DNA of 64,000 nucleotides from Roseiarcus sp963774195 (GTDB taxonomy: Bacteria > Pseudomonadota > Alphaproteobacteria > Rhizobiales > Beijerinckiaceae). The notes beneath the pieces are model-generated. The model had not been told where the DNA came from, did no database searches, and was given only the letters and a program-made list of their open reading frames with translations. The stretch covers positions 1,178,001-1,242,000 of the forward strand of contig CAVZDY010000003.1 of assembly GCA_963774195.1 (NCBI GenBank), given 5' to 3'. Each line of letters opens with the position of its first letter. The first letter of the stretch is position 1. Shown in pieces: positions 54,671 to 64,000 of this stretch. Position numbers and translations under genes: made by a program.

Positions 54671-57600
54671 CCCGCGCAAAACCGCGTGCCTCACCGGATG
54701 CTTACTGAAGACCCTCAAGCGAATCGCAAGCAGCATTGCCATCCACTCCGCGCCTTATCATTTCTCAGGCGACCAGCTTTCGCTTGCACGCGTCAAGGCC
54801 GAGCCTGCCCTCTGGGGCTTTTATGATCCTGCCGTCGACACGCTCCTGGTTCTCGACCTGCGGGAGAACTTCGCCGAACACGAACTGCGGGCTTGGTTCG
54901 AGTCGTGGGATGAGGATGGCCTCATTTTCCTGGGCTATGTTAACCGTTTTCGCTGGTGCACAATCGACGGCGGCACCGTCGCCGAACGGACAGTCGAAGC
55001 CGGCGTTTGGGAGGAGGCCGCTTTCGACCCTTGTCACGAGTCGGTTCTCGCTCTCCGCCGTCGCGATGTGCGCGCGCGCGACCTGAGCTGGGTGGTCTGG
55101 AACGCCACAGTCTGCGTTCCGACTCATCTGAAACCAGCCCACAAGGCGAGAAGTGAGACCGTCGTGATTTCGGTTGCGGTGCCGGAGCGCGAAGCCGCAG
55201 GATCGCTTTATATCGGCTTCAAAACGCGGGTTTCGGCCACGCTGCCATTCTCGCTCGACGCACAGTTCGATCCTAGCACCGCGCGCGAAGCGGTCATCCA
55301 AAACCCCTGGAACGAATGGCTGATCGATCGCTGCGCCGATCTGTTGTCAGACATCGCGGTAGGACTGCTACTTCAAGAACCCGCGGCCGCTTGGAAGCTA
55401 ATACCACTCGGGCGGGAGTACGTCGGCGACAAGGCCGACGGCTGGCTCCAGAGTCGCTTCGTGTCGGCATTCCGGCGCGTCAGGGATGAAGTCGGCGCGA
55501 CGGGGGCGCTCAGCTTCGGTCAGGAGCAGGTCCCGCTGTCGCGTCTGGGGTATGACGATGAAACCGTCGCGGGACTGCTGGATGCGCCAGATATCGAGGC
55601 CTTGGTCCCGGGCGCCCGCGCCCTGCCTTCCTCTGTCCGCGACGACGACGGGAGGTGGCGGGAGGTGCTCGAAGAATTGCAGGTCGCGACCAAGGTCGGG
55701 ACGGCCGGTCTGCTTGAGGGGTTTGCGCGTGGCCTTTTCGGGCGGAAGGAAAAGGGCTGGTGGGTTGAGGCGGCCGTCCGCCTTACGACCTGCCACGTCG
55801 GCGAAGGCGAGCTTTTTGGTGTGCCTTTTTGGTTGACCGATGACGGCCAACCAGTCTGCTGTCGGCGGCCCTCGGAGACGGCTAGTCCTCTGGTTCTCGC
55901 GGATTCAATGCCCGGTTTCTCATCGCGGTGGAAGCTTTTGGAGCGGGTCAATGATGCCTACCTCCTGAGTTCGTCTGGCAACCGCGCAATTGAGTGGCTG
56001 GCGGAGAACGCCGCCTTCACTTTTGATGTGGGTGCCGAAACAGAACTTGCCGCCTTTGCCGAACGGTTCGCCGAACAGCCGGTCGCGATCACGGACGAGG
56101 ACCTGCGTGAAATCCGCGACCGTTTCGATGAACTTTCAGACCGGCGCGCCGCCGAGATCGGCCAGCGTGTCGGCGCGGCCCTTTTGTTGGACGGATTCGT
56201 CTACAAGGGCGGCAAGCCGCAAAGGCAGAAAGTATCACCGACCAGGGCGTATTTGTCGCGGACTCTGGACAGCGACAACCCCAACTGGCCCACAGCCGCC
56301 GGCACCACCCCAGACATTGAATGGGTTGCCGCCCGCTATGATGAGCAACTCAAGACGGGTGCGACACGCACATCCCGGCGCCGTGCGGACGGCACGATTT
56401 CGCGCGGGCCGCGCAAATTCCTAATGCTGCTAGGAATCGAGTGTACGCCCCGTCTGGTGAAGACGAATACTGTTCAGTGGGGCGGTCCGACTCGCATCAG
56501 CGAACTCCGGAGCGCTGGCGCTGAGGAGGTTATTCATGACTTTCGGTCGCCAGACCTGACGCGCGTTCTTGTTGGGCTCGGAGAGCTACCAAATAAAGAC
56601 GTCAAAATCAGGAGCCCGGCACTTCTGCGCGCGCTGTCACGCAACTGGGAGCGTGTTTACGCGGGGCACAAGAAAGTTCCTTCCCGGCATCATGCTCGCG
56701 TTTACATGTACGAGAAAGAGCCGGTCACCGCCGAGTGGTTGATCGGGCTACGTGAAGAGCCTTGGATCGCTGTTGGGCGCGGCCAACTGGTACCACCTGC
56801 ATCAGCCGTCATCAAATCGCTCAAGACGCAGACGCTGTACCCCGCAAGCATGTTCGCCATTGGGGTCGAGCCTGACGATCTCGATGGCGACTTTGCCTTC
56901 ACCCTAGGGCTGATCACTGACGTTCGCCTGAGCCACTTACTCAATCACCTCGCTGGCCTTCGAGACTCATCGGCACCCGTCGACGAGGCGCATATCCTCC
57001 AGATTTATCAGACCATCGCTAAGATGTGCCCGAAGTCGGTCAACTGGCAAACATTAGTAGGCGATCTGAGCGTGCAGACGCTGCGCGCCAAATTTTCGGA
57101 CGGCGCCGGGTTGATCTATGGCAGCGACGGGGTATGGCGTAGACCGGGAGATCTGCTGCTGGGCAAAGACATCTTCCATGACCGCAGCCGCTTTGTCCCC
57201 GGCGGTCCTGCGTGCGCGCGGCTATGGTCCGCCCTGAACATTCGCGAGCCGACTGTGGACGATTGCATCTCGTTTTGTCGGGCGCTCTCGCGCAAGAGCT
57301 ACGATCCTGCGATGACGGCGCCGCTTATCGACGTCCTGCGGTATTTGCAACCATTGCTCCGGTCGGCGGAGCGCACTCAGAAGAACCGTCTGAAGAACTT
57401 GCCGCTTGTCTGCTTCGGCAAGTGGCAGGTGGAAAGACCGATTTACCTCGTTGAAGACCTGGAATTGAGAAACGAGCTCGCGCGAATTTTTCCAGGCCAG
57501 CGGTTCTGGACGCCGCCCTGCGACGTGCGAGACCTGCGCGAGTTTATCGATCTGGCTAGGGTTACGAGGATCATGCCTGCGCTAAAGGTCGTTGACGATA

Positions 57601-58691
57601 AGGTTCGGGCACAAGACCTTGGCGAGGCGATGCGCGTGCGCTTCCGCCAGACGGTCGAGCATCTTTCTGATGAGTTGGCGCGCAACGACCCGATCACGCG
57701 GGAAAAGATTGACATTGGCTGGGACCCGCTGACGACTATCCCGCTTTACGTCTACGATCGCCCGTTTGCGGTCGAAGCCGTAGAGGTCGAGCTTTCGTCG
57801 CAGCCGATTCGAATCGCGCGCAGGGCCTTGATGACCCGGCGACCGCACGAACTGCATATTTGCGTTGATGCCCTGCCGCAGCGGGAGCATGGCGGCCGGG
57901 CTATTGCCTCCCTCTTTCCCACGGATGTCGGTCGAAGGATCGACGGCGAGTGGGCCCTGTCCTGGACGGCGAGCATGGAGACCGCGACGACGGGCATTCG
58001 GCTTGCTTCCGACGAAAGCCTAAACGAAGCGCTTGAAGAACAAGCGGGCAAGATCAATGCGGCGACGAAGCTGAAAATCAAAGTGAGCACGCCCGCCAGC
58101 CGCTCACCGGGCGCCGTGCTTCGCACCTTGAAAGAATTGGTCGGAGCGATCGCTGGGGCAAAGGTCGATCCAGGTAGCCCGTCGAAGTCCGCGGATGGGG
58201 GCGTGGCCCGTCGGCGTCCACTGAGCCCCAGGGCACCCGAGCCAAGCCGGCCTGCTGGGGCGCAGGAGTCTTCCTTCGTAGCGTACACGAACGCGGACCT
58301 TGAACAGCGCGCATGGGAGATCCTTGAGCAGGTGCTGAACACGTCCGAGGACGAGCGCTTGGTTGATTTCAGGAAACGGCACGGCGTCGGGGCCGACGGA
58401 GCCATCGATTGGAAGACTTTTGTCGAATTGAAAGCAACAGGTCGCGGCCCTCTGTCCTCGATCGAGATGTCAAATGCTCAATACGAACGAGCGAAGGAGC
58501 GCGGGAAAGCCTATATCCTTGCGCTGGTTTCTGGGCTGGAGACGAATCAGAGGGACGAGGTTCGGCTGATCATCGATCCGGCCAATTGTGTTCCGACACA
58601 ACCGGTGAACGGCATTCGGCTGACCGGCTTGTTGGAGTGTCAGGCGGTGGTCATTCATTTCGATAGTGGGGTCCCGGAAAATGGGGAATAA

Positions 58692-59104
58692 CGGGCTGCC
58701 GCACTCAGCGGTTAGCTGCCGAGCACGGCTATGCCGTTGCGCTTGAAGGTCGGAATGTTATTAGGCGTGGAGTTCTGGACACCGATCGGCGCGGCAAAGC
58801 TCTGGAACTATTGGAGCCGGTAGGGTCAATCCGCTGAGCGTCTTCACAACTCGGCCGAGGGATGGCGTTCGAATGAAGCAGGGGAGGCGGCGTCGGCGGG
58901 GTTTTCCAACGCCGTCTACGCAGGCAAACTTGTTTGGCGGCCGCCGCCACGCTGCCGTGGCGTTCCGAGATATCTTATTATGAGGTCGAGATTCGCGCGG
59001 GGTTGGACGCGGTCGCGATTGGCCTGAGGTCGAGCTCGGGGACGGGTGATTCGGGGCGCTCGGCGTGAGGTTTTCGCCGATGGTGAGGGGACTAGGACGC
59101 TAGA
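58692..59104. other. Intergenic spacer
   Basis: About 410 bases between the sacsin-like gene and an AT-richer orphan. I see no convincing gene, terminator or RNA. GC is high and then falls towards 59.1 kb. Confidence 0.4.
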
Positions 59105-60049
59105 ATGGCGAAAAGGCTTGTGTTCACCAAGGCAGATGGGCTGTTCTTTCAGCCGCATTGCCTCAATTGCGCAGCTCGCTACCGAGGCCAGCTGTACAAT
59201 GGGCAGCACATGCTACGCCCCCCTGTGGGTATTATTTCGTTCTCACTTCAAAAAATCGTAGGTAGACTTAATGCAGTGCTAGACCAATTAGATCGCTACA
59301 GAAATCGACATAATTATAGGCAGATTCGATATGGACAATTATCAATAGACAATGACATAGCTGATAACATAATAGACAATTATGTACAGTTGATACATTC
59401 AGTGGACGAATACAGTGAAGATATTCAAGGTAACGTTGTTAAGTCGATAGTGAATACTGACGGCGTTGTGGACAAGAAAACAGCGTCGTTGGTTAAAAAA
59501 TTCCGTAAGGAAGTGAAGCCGTTTCGTGACCACTTCTCGGGTATTTGCAACGCGTTGAAGCATAATCAGAACTCGCTGAACTTCACCGCGATAGCATGCG
59601 CGGCAGGATTCTCGGAAGGTTATACCGTCGCTGCGATTGACGGATCAGGGGCTAGCGCTCCGAATGCGGGAATCCATAAAACAACGACGGCGTTCTCGTT
59701 CAATGTGGACCTCCGAAGGATATTGGTCGATACATATTACATCGGCTACGAGGCGGGAAACTTTATAGAAGACTTAGCGGCCGCGCATGGAGGCCTCGCC
59801 GCGACGGCTGCACCTGAGTGTCAGTTGCGAGAGAACGGGGATCTCAATAAGGCATTGGCGCGAGTTAGCTCCCTTCCGCGGTTGGCGCACCCGAAAGAGG
59901 CTCGAAATTCGATCCCGATCGTTCGTTTTGACGGCGAGACGCTTGAAATGGCCCCAGTTGGAGAAACACGTATCCCCATAATCGGAAAGGTTATTTCAGG
60001 CTATGTTTTACGCGCGGATGGCGTTACACGATCGTTTCTACTCCCGTAG
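59105..60049 (+). CDS. Unrecognised 314-residue protein of lower GC
   Basis: I do not recognise this protein. Its codon use is markedly more AT-rich than that of its neighbours, especially in the stretch 59250-59500 (AATTATAGGCAGATTCG, many ATA and AGA codons), pointing to recent acquisition. The N-terminal HCLNCAARYRGQLYNGQH contains a CxxC pair. The middle is charged and probably helical, and the tail ends IPIIGKVISGYVLRADGVTR. It has no membrane segment. ATG 59105 is the first start in frame. Confidence 0.6.
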   Translation: MAKRLVFTKADGLFFQPHCLNCAARYRGQLYNGQHMLRPPVGIISFSLQKIVGRLNAVLDQLDRYRNRHNYRQIRYGQLSIDNDIADNIIDNYVQLIHSVDEYSEDIQGNVVKSIVNTDGVVDKKTASLVKKFRKEVKPFRDHFSGICNALKHNQNSLNFTAIACAAGFSEGYTVAAIDGSGASAPNAGIHKTTTAFSFNVDLRRILVDTYYIGYEAGNFIEDLAAAHGGLAATAAPECQLRENGDLNKALARVSSLPRLAHPKEARNSIPIVRFDGETLEMAPVGETRIPIIGKVISGYVLRADGVTRSFLLP

Positions 60050-60528
60050 TGCGGCGAGAGGCATTCCGTCCTAGTGGATCAAATCTTACGTTTGAATCCG
60101 TTTGAGGAGTCCCGGCGCGCTCGCGGAACAGCCCCTTTAATTGCGGATGAGTGTCAAGCGCTTTCGTAGCGACCGGGACCGGTCGAAGGCGCAAGCGGGA
60201 GCGCTCGCCGAGCGGAGCTGGCGAGGTTGCGTAGCTCGGCAGGCCTTTGGTATAACACACGAGGACGACGGTCTCGCTTCCGTGCGATCGCTGTGCACTC
60301 CACCGCTCGCTCGATTACGACAGTTACACGCTTGAATGCGGAACCCTGGGCTTTATGGACGCCGATCGCCACACTCAAGCGGATGTCCATTGCCTATGAC
60401 AGTGCGCGTCAATAGCCCCCGATCCAGTCGAGTATTGCGCGCCTCGCAGGATGTCTCTGGCACCAACAAACAGAAGAAGTCCGCTCCATGTGGGCAAAGC
60501 ATGGGCGGTAGGGGCGGACGGAGCTTCC
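60050..60528. other. Intergenic spacer of about 480 bases
   Basis: No supported gene. Short open frames on both strands lack Shine-Dalgarno sequences and protein-like composition. Typical host GC returns here, marking the downstream edge of the AT-rich insertion. Confidence 0.4.
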
Positions 60529-62067
60529 TCAGGTGCCGCAGAATGTCTGGAATATGCGCTCGGCTGCCTGTGGCGGATTCGCGTAGTCGACGAACCCTTT
60601 CCGCTCCTCATAGGGCCGAGAGAGCACCATCAGCAGTTCATCGAACAGCGAAAAGTCTCCGCCCTCGATCGCCGCGTCGAGCGCCTGTTCCACGCGATGG
60701 TTGCGCGGGATGAAGACGGGGTTGACGCGTCGCATGGCCTGAGCGCGGGCGCGAGGCTCAAGGCTGTCGATGGCCGTGCGCGATCGCCAGCGCGCCGCCC
60801 AAGCGTCGTAGGCGCCGGGATTGGCGAACAGGTCGCGCACGCCGGCGTCCGCACTTTCCTCAACTGCGGCGTCACAGAGTCGGCGAAAAGTCAGCGTGAA
60901 GTCCGCGCCGTTCTCGCGCATCGCTGCGAGCAAGGCGCGCGCGAGTTCGAGATCGCCGACTTCCGCGCCTGAGATTCCGAGCTTGTCGCGCATGCCCGAA
61001 AGCCAGTATGCCTCGAAACGCTCAGAAAACGCGGCGATCGCGGCGCCGGCAAGCTCATTCGCCGTCTCTGGATCTGGATCAAGAATTGGAAGCAGGGTCT
61101 CGGCGAACCGGGCGAGGTTCCATTGCGCGATGCCAGGTTGATTGCCGTAGGCGTAGCGACTGAACTGGTCGATCGCGCTGAAGACGGTCGCCGGATCGTA
61201 GGCGTCCATGAAGGCGCACGGACCATAATCGATGGTCTCGCCCGACACCGCCGTGTTGTCGGTATTCATCACGCCATGGATGAACCCGACGTTCATCCAG
61301 CGCGCGACAAGCCGCGCCTGACGTTCGACGACGCCTTGGAGCAGAGCCAAGTATGGTCTTTCGGCGTCTTTGGCGTCAGGGTAATGGCGATCGATGACAT
61401 AGTCAGCGAGGCGCTTGAGGGCCTCCACGTCGGCGCGCGCGGCAAAATACTGGAAGGTTCCGACGCGCACGTGGCTTGACGCAACGCGGGTGAACACCGC
61501 TCCGGGCAATTGGCGGTCGCGGTAGACGACCTCGCCAGTCAGGACGGCCGCCAGCGCCCGTGTGGTCGGAATGCCGAGCGCATGCATCGCTTCGCTGACG
61601 AGATATTCGCGCAAAACGGGGCCCAATACGGCGCGGCCGTCACCGCGGCGCGAGAACGGAGTTGGCCCGGAGCCTTTCAATTGGATGTCGCGCCGCTTGC
61701 CGTCGCGGTCCAACACCTCGCCGAGGAGAATGGCGCGGCCGTCACCAAGTTGAGGAACGAAACCGCCGAACTGATGACCTGCGTATGCCATCGCAATCGG
61801 CTCGGCGCCCAACGGCGTGTCGTTGCCAGAGAAAATCGCCGCCAGACGTTCAGAATCAAGGCCGCGCGTATCAATCCGAAGCTCCGAGGCGAGGGAATTG
61901 TTGAATTTGATCAGCCGAGGTCTCGCCACAGGCGTCGGACCGAGCCTGGCGAAGAAGCGCTCTGGCAGCGCCGCGTAGGTATTGGAAAAGGAAGCGCCTA
62001 AGGACGGCATGCGTCTGGCGGTCGGTGGCTTCTCTGCTGGACCAGGCGCGAGCATGCTAAGGCACAT
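60529..62067 (-). CDS. selO: Protein adenylyltransferase SelO (YdiU family)
   Basis: A pseudokinase-fold enzyme that transfers AMP to Ser, Thr or Tyr of target proteins. The family marks are AYAGHQFGGFVPQLGDGRAI, DIQLKGSGPTPFSRRGDGRA, VGFIHGVMNTDNTAVSGETI and YGPCAFMD, with MRRVNPVFIPRNHRVEQALD near the C-terminus. It ends FCGT; the family's C-terminal Cys/Sec residue is believed to be redox active. The start is 62067 or the internal ATG 62010 (MPSLGASFSNTYAALPE), which fits the family better. Host-like GC. Confidence 0.93.
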   Translation of the reverse strand: MCLSMLAPGPAEKPPTARRMPSLGASFSNTYAALPERFFARLGPTPVARPRLIKFNNSLASELRIDTRGLDSERLAAIFSGNDTPLGAEPIAMAYAGHQFGGFVPQLGDGRAILLGEVLDRDGKRRDIQLKGSGPTPFSRRGDGRAVLGPVLREYLVSEAMHALGIPTTRALAAVLTGEVVYRDRQLPGAVFTRVASSHVRVGTFQYFAARADVEALKRLADYVIDRHYPDAKDAERPYLALLQGVVERQARLVARWMNVGFIHGVMNTDNTAVSGETIDYGPCAFMDAYDPATVFSAIDQFSRYAYGNQPGIAQWNLARFAETLLPILDPDPETANELAGAAIAAFSERFEAYWLSGMRDKLGISGAEVGDLELARALLAAMRENGADFTLTFRRLCDAAVEESADAGVRDLFANPGAYDAWAARWRSRTAIDSLEPRARAQAMRRVNPVFIPRNHRVEQALDAAIEGGDFSLFDELLMVLSRPYEERKGFVDYANPPQAAERIFQTFCGT

Positions 62068-62342
62068 TCCCTTCTGAACACACGCTATCAGCGGCGCTGC
62101 ATCGAGCGGTTGATGTCGTAAGTGTGGGCATCAATACCACAGTCGAGGATGATGGTGTGCATCGGCGTCGGAGGTCCAACGCCGATCGGCACGCTAAATT
62201 ATTGGCATCCCGAGTTTGGGCGGGGGCATGGTTGGGGTCTGACGCAGAACACGTTTGCCTGACGGCGTGGCGGCCTCGACGCCGTTGCTTTGGGGGCCTG
62301 CCGCAAGTGGAATTGCGTGGCCCGCACGCGCTGGCGGGCCTT

Positions 62343-62936
62343 TCAAGCGTCCAAATCCTCGCGCGTCACCCCGTCGAAGCCGAGAATGTAGTCAGCTCCG
62401 TAAGCGAGGCTTGGCGTTTGGAAGCCAGGCTTAAACTCCCCCGCCGCGACGCGCTTGGCGATGTCGACGGCGGTCATCGCGGTAAGCGTGTAGCCTTCCG
62501 GGGTCATCAGGCGCGAGCGCACACTCTCGCCTTTTTCGTTGCGCGCCAATCCCACTAGCAAAGCTCGTGCGGCGCGTCGCGCCTCGTCGCTCGGACCTTC
62601 AGGCTGGCTGTCGATGCGGGCTTTGAGAAAGCGCTGGATGAATGCGAGCCCGAGGAGCGATTTGACCAGGCGGGGCAGGCGCGTGAGCGTTTTGACAGCC
62701 GGTATCGCTTCAAATTGAACCTCGATGTTGGGTATTCCCGTCGACCGAAATGCAGTCGACACATCCCCCCAACTGATCTGCACGGTGGGTTTCAGTCCGT
62801 GGCCGAAATCGCATGAGCCGGTGCCTGCGCGGTCGAGAGACACGAGACGGCCTCCTCGGCGAACGCGCGTGCCGGTGGCGATCCCTTCGACCATGGTCTT
62901 CGCGGTGCCGCGTGAAATATTGGCGCTGCCTGCGAT
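62343..62936 (-). pseudogene. 5'-truncated saccharopine-dehydrogenase-like gene
   Basis: The remaining 190 or so codons match the C-terminal half of a saccharopine-dehydrogenase-like NAD(P)-dependent oxidoreductase: SRGTAKTMVEGIATGTRVRR, ISWGDVSTAFRSTGIPNIEV, and TPEGYTLTAMTAVDIAKRVA with FKPGFQTPSLAYGADYILGF. The N-terminal Rossmann domain is absent, and upstream of about 62936 the sequence belongs to a recombinase-like gene in another frame. There is no start codon with a ribosome-binding site, so it is probably not expressed. Confidence 0.78.
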
Positions 62937-62937
62937 T

Positions 62938-64000
62938 CATACGAGTGTGGAGCTGCCGGAGATTCTGGTTCTCCTCGGCGACGTCCGAGCGCGTCAGATG
63001 CCGGCAGCCGTTGTAGCACTCAAGATGTTTCGGACACGGGTCGACCGTGAAGGAGTTAACGCAGAACCCGTATGGTGTGACGTGGAGCCCATCCGCCTCG
63101 CCGTTAAGGTACTCGAACGCGGCGTCGTCGCCACGGGTGCGTTAAATCAGCCGGAATTCCTCGATGATGGGACCGCTCACCTTGTCATTCAAGATCATGC
63201 GGTAGACCTCTCTGGACTCCTCGCTGAGCGCCCGTTCCGCATCCGGCGAAATATCGACGTTAGCAAGGTCCTCGGCGAGGCTTCGATGATCATATTCGTG
63301 GCTTTGGGCGACGCTGCGCCGATTGAATCGCTTTGTGATGATCGTGTCCGCAACCCCAAGCCGGAAAAGTTCGCCGTTCTGCAAGTGGCGAAGGGCGTGC
63401 GAGTTGAGGCACAGTCGCTGGTCTTGCTCGGTGGCGCCGTAGCGAGAAAAGATTGAGTCCGGCCGGCTCCCATCGAGCATGAAGTCGACGTCGGCGGTCG
63501 AAATCCGACCGGCGGCGCAGAAGCGGGTGACGTCCAGAACGCCGCCGTTGCGCCCTTCGATCAGATTGCGTATCGGCACCAGGAACATCAGATCGTGCGG
63601 ATAAACCGGCGTACCGTCCGCGAGTTCCGTCGGGGTCACATCGGGCAGTTTCGTCGGCATGGTCAAACGGATGAATTGCTCGACGTCGCCGACGCGCAGG
63701 AAAGCGTCTTTCCATTGAATTCCTTCAAGGAGGACGGCCCCGGCGGAGTCGCGAATATCCAGGCCGGCCTGCCGCGCCCTCAGCCAGTGTTTCGCAGTTG
63801 GGGCTAAAGTGGCCTGCCGCTCAAGTTGGAAGTCCCAGATTTCCTCCAATGCGGCGGCGCCATACGCTTCGCGGTATCGCCCGATCAGCTCATTTGGAAC
63901 GTCGGCAGCGGAGAACTGTGCGTTGCCGGTGACGCGAGTATACATCTCGTAGGCGGGCACCAGCGCGTCGACAGCATATTCGGGAAAGAGACGCCCCGTT
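62938..64000 (-). pseudogene. Tyrosine-recombinase-like integrase with an in-frame stop, partial at the window edge
   Basis: The gene runs off the right edge; the frame is open to 64000. It shows LNSHALRHLQNGELFRLGVA (HxxR box-like), DTIITKRFNRRSVAQSHEYD and DHRSLAEDLANVDISPD, as in a family of integrase-like proteins of integrative elements. A TAA at 63142-63144 interrupts EEFRLI, and the same frame continues DDAAFEYLNGEADGLHVTPY and DPCPKHLECYNGCRHLTRSD to about 62940. CAA to TAA is the simplest change. The 3' end is joined to the truncated dehydrogenase. Confidence 0.65.

Larger units (their letters stand above)
51545..54705 (+). mobile_element. IS66-family insertion sequence, copy 2, with passenger gene
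   Basis: A 3161-bp IS66 carrying tnpA, tnpB, tnpC and a pRiA4b ORF-3-like gene. It is flanked by the 8-bp duplication TGAAGACC (51537-51544 and 54706-54713). The ends are GTTTCCCTCCGCC on the left and, read inwards, GTAAGCATCCGG on the right. It is distinct from copy 1 in sequence and orientation. Confidence 0.93.
51080..58691 (+). pseudogene. Sacsin/HSP90-like ATPase with a DUF3883-like C-terminus, interrupted by IS66
   Basis: Coding parts are 51080-51544 and 54714-58691; removing the IS66 and one 8-bp duplication restores a single frame of 1480 residues. Residues 80-155 are a GHKL-type ATP-binding domain: GLVEVIQNADDVHASE (N-box), LLVVHNGNP and GRFGIGLKT (ATP lid). After the IS the protein resumes LKRIASSIAIHSAPYHFSGD. 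The middle 1100 residues have no motif I can name. The C-terminus contains KTFVELKATGRGPLSSIEMS and NAQYERAKERGKAYILALVS, a DUF3883 (NO VEIN C-terminal) domain thought to be nuclease-like. The insertion should abolish function. Confidence 0.88.

Noticed and set aside
58740..62200. Possible repeated GCCGATCGGC-like segment near 58.78 kb and 62.18 kb
   Set aside because: The similarity covers only about a dozen bases with mismatches and gives no element structure.
1..64000. CRISPR arrays
   Set aside because: I found no series of regularly spaced identical repeats with unique spacers; the TTGCG repeats near 39.5 kb are too few and too close.
1..64000. Ribosomal RNA genes or a replication origin
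   Set aside because: No rRNA-like conserved segments and no dnaA/oriC-type box cluster were visible.

Overview
The window is GC-rich chromosomal DNA from an alphaproteobacterium, most likely of the order Hyphomicrobiales. The evidence is gene order: secG, a DUF1467 gene, ratA/Coq10 and cinA lie together, as do rlpA, a dacC-like gene, tmk, holB, metG, tatD and an MBL hydrolase. An NDUFS4-type complex I subunit and IS66 elements with a pRiA4b ORF-3 passenger fit this. I cannot name a genus from sequence alone.

Positions 1-23.5 kb are mostly core genome: SecG, RatA, CinA, CorA, AspS, two glycosyltransferases, tRNA-Pro(TGG), tRNA-Arg(TCT), RlpA, a DacC-like protein, Tmk, HolB, MetG, TatD, an MBL hydrolase, an isochorismatase-like hydrolase, a YegD-type Hsp70 and a secreted protein. 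Several genes carry lesions. A hydrolase has a stop codon inside its twin-arginine motif. A glycosyltransferase is frameshifted. A LysR regulator has two internal deletions. The DacC-like protein has lost its catalytic Ser and its KTG Lys while remaining full length.

Positions 23.6-39.3 kb hold one 14-kb minus-strand gene train with a divergent pair of GntR/FCD regulators. From its promoter end it encodes a FAH-family enzyme, an alpha/beta hydrolase, an amidohydrolase, a fused LivH-LivM permease, a substrate-binding protein, LivG, a fusion of LivF to a Tm-1-like (UPF0261) domain, a PEP-hydrolase-like TIM barrel, a flotillin, an SRPBCC protein and an SRPBCC-quinone-oxidoreductase fusion. It looks like uptake and breakdown of an unidentified organic acid or ester. 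The Tm-1-like and TIM-barrel genes together correspond to the two halves of plant Tm-1.

Positions 39.3-64 kb are an accessory region with elements inserted into one another. An IS630 sits in one of two duplicated small membrane-protein genes. An IS66 sits in a decayed IS630-type transposase. A second IS66, carrying a passenger gene, sits in the ATP-binding domain of a 1480-residue sacsin/HSP90-like ATPase with a DUF3883-like C-terminus. Around it are a patatin-like phospholipase, an MT-A70 adenine methyltransferase, an unrecognised 364-residue protein overlapping a PIN-domain gene, and an AT-richer orphan. The cluster resembles a defence island and is the best candidate here for an undescribed system. 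The window ends with SelO, then a broken tyrosine-recombinase-like gene joined to a 5'-truncated saccharopine-dehydrogenase-like gene.
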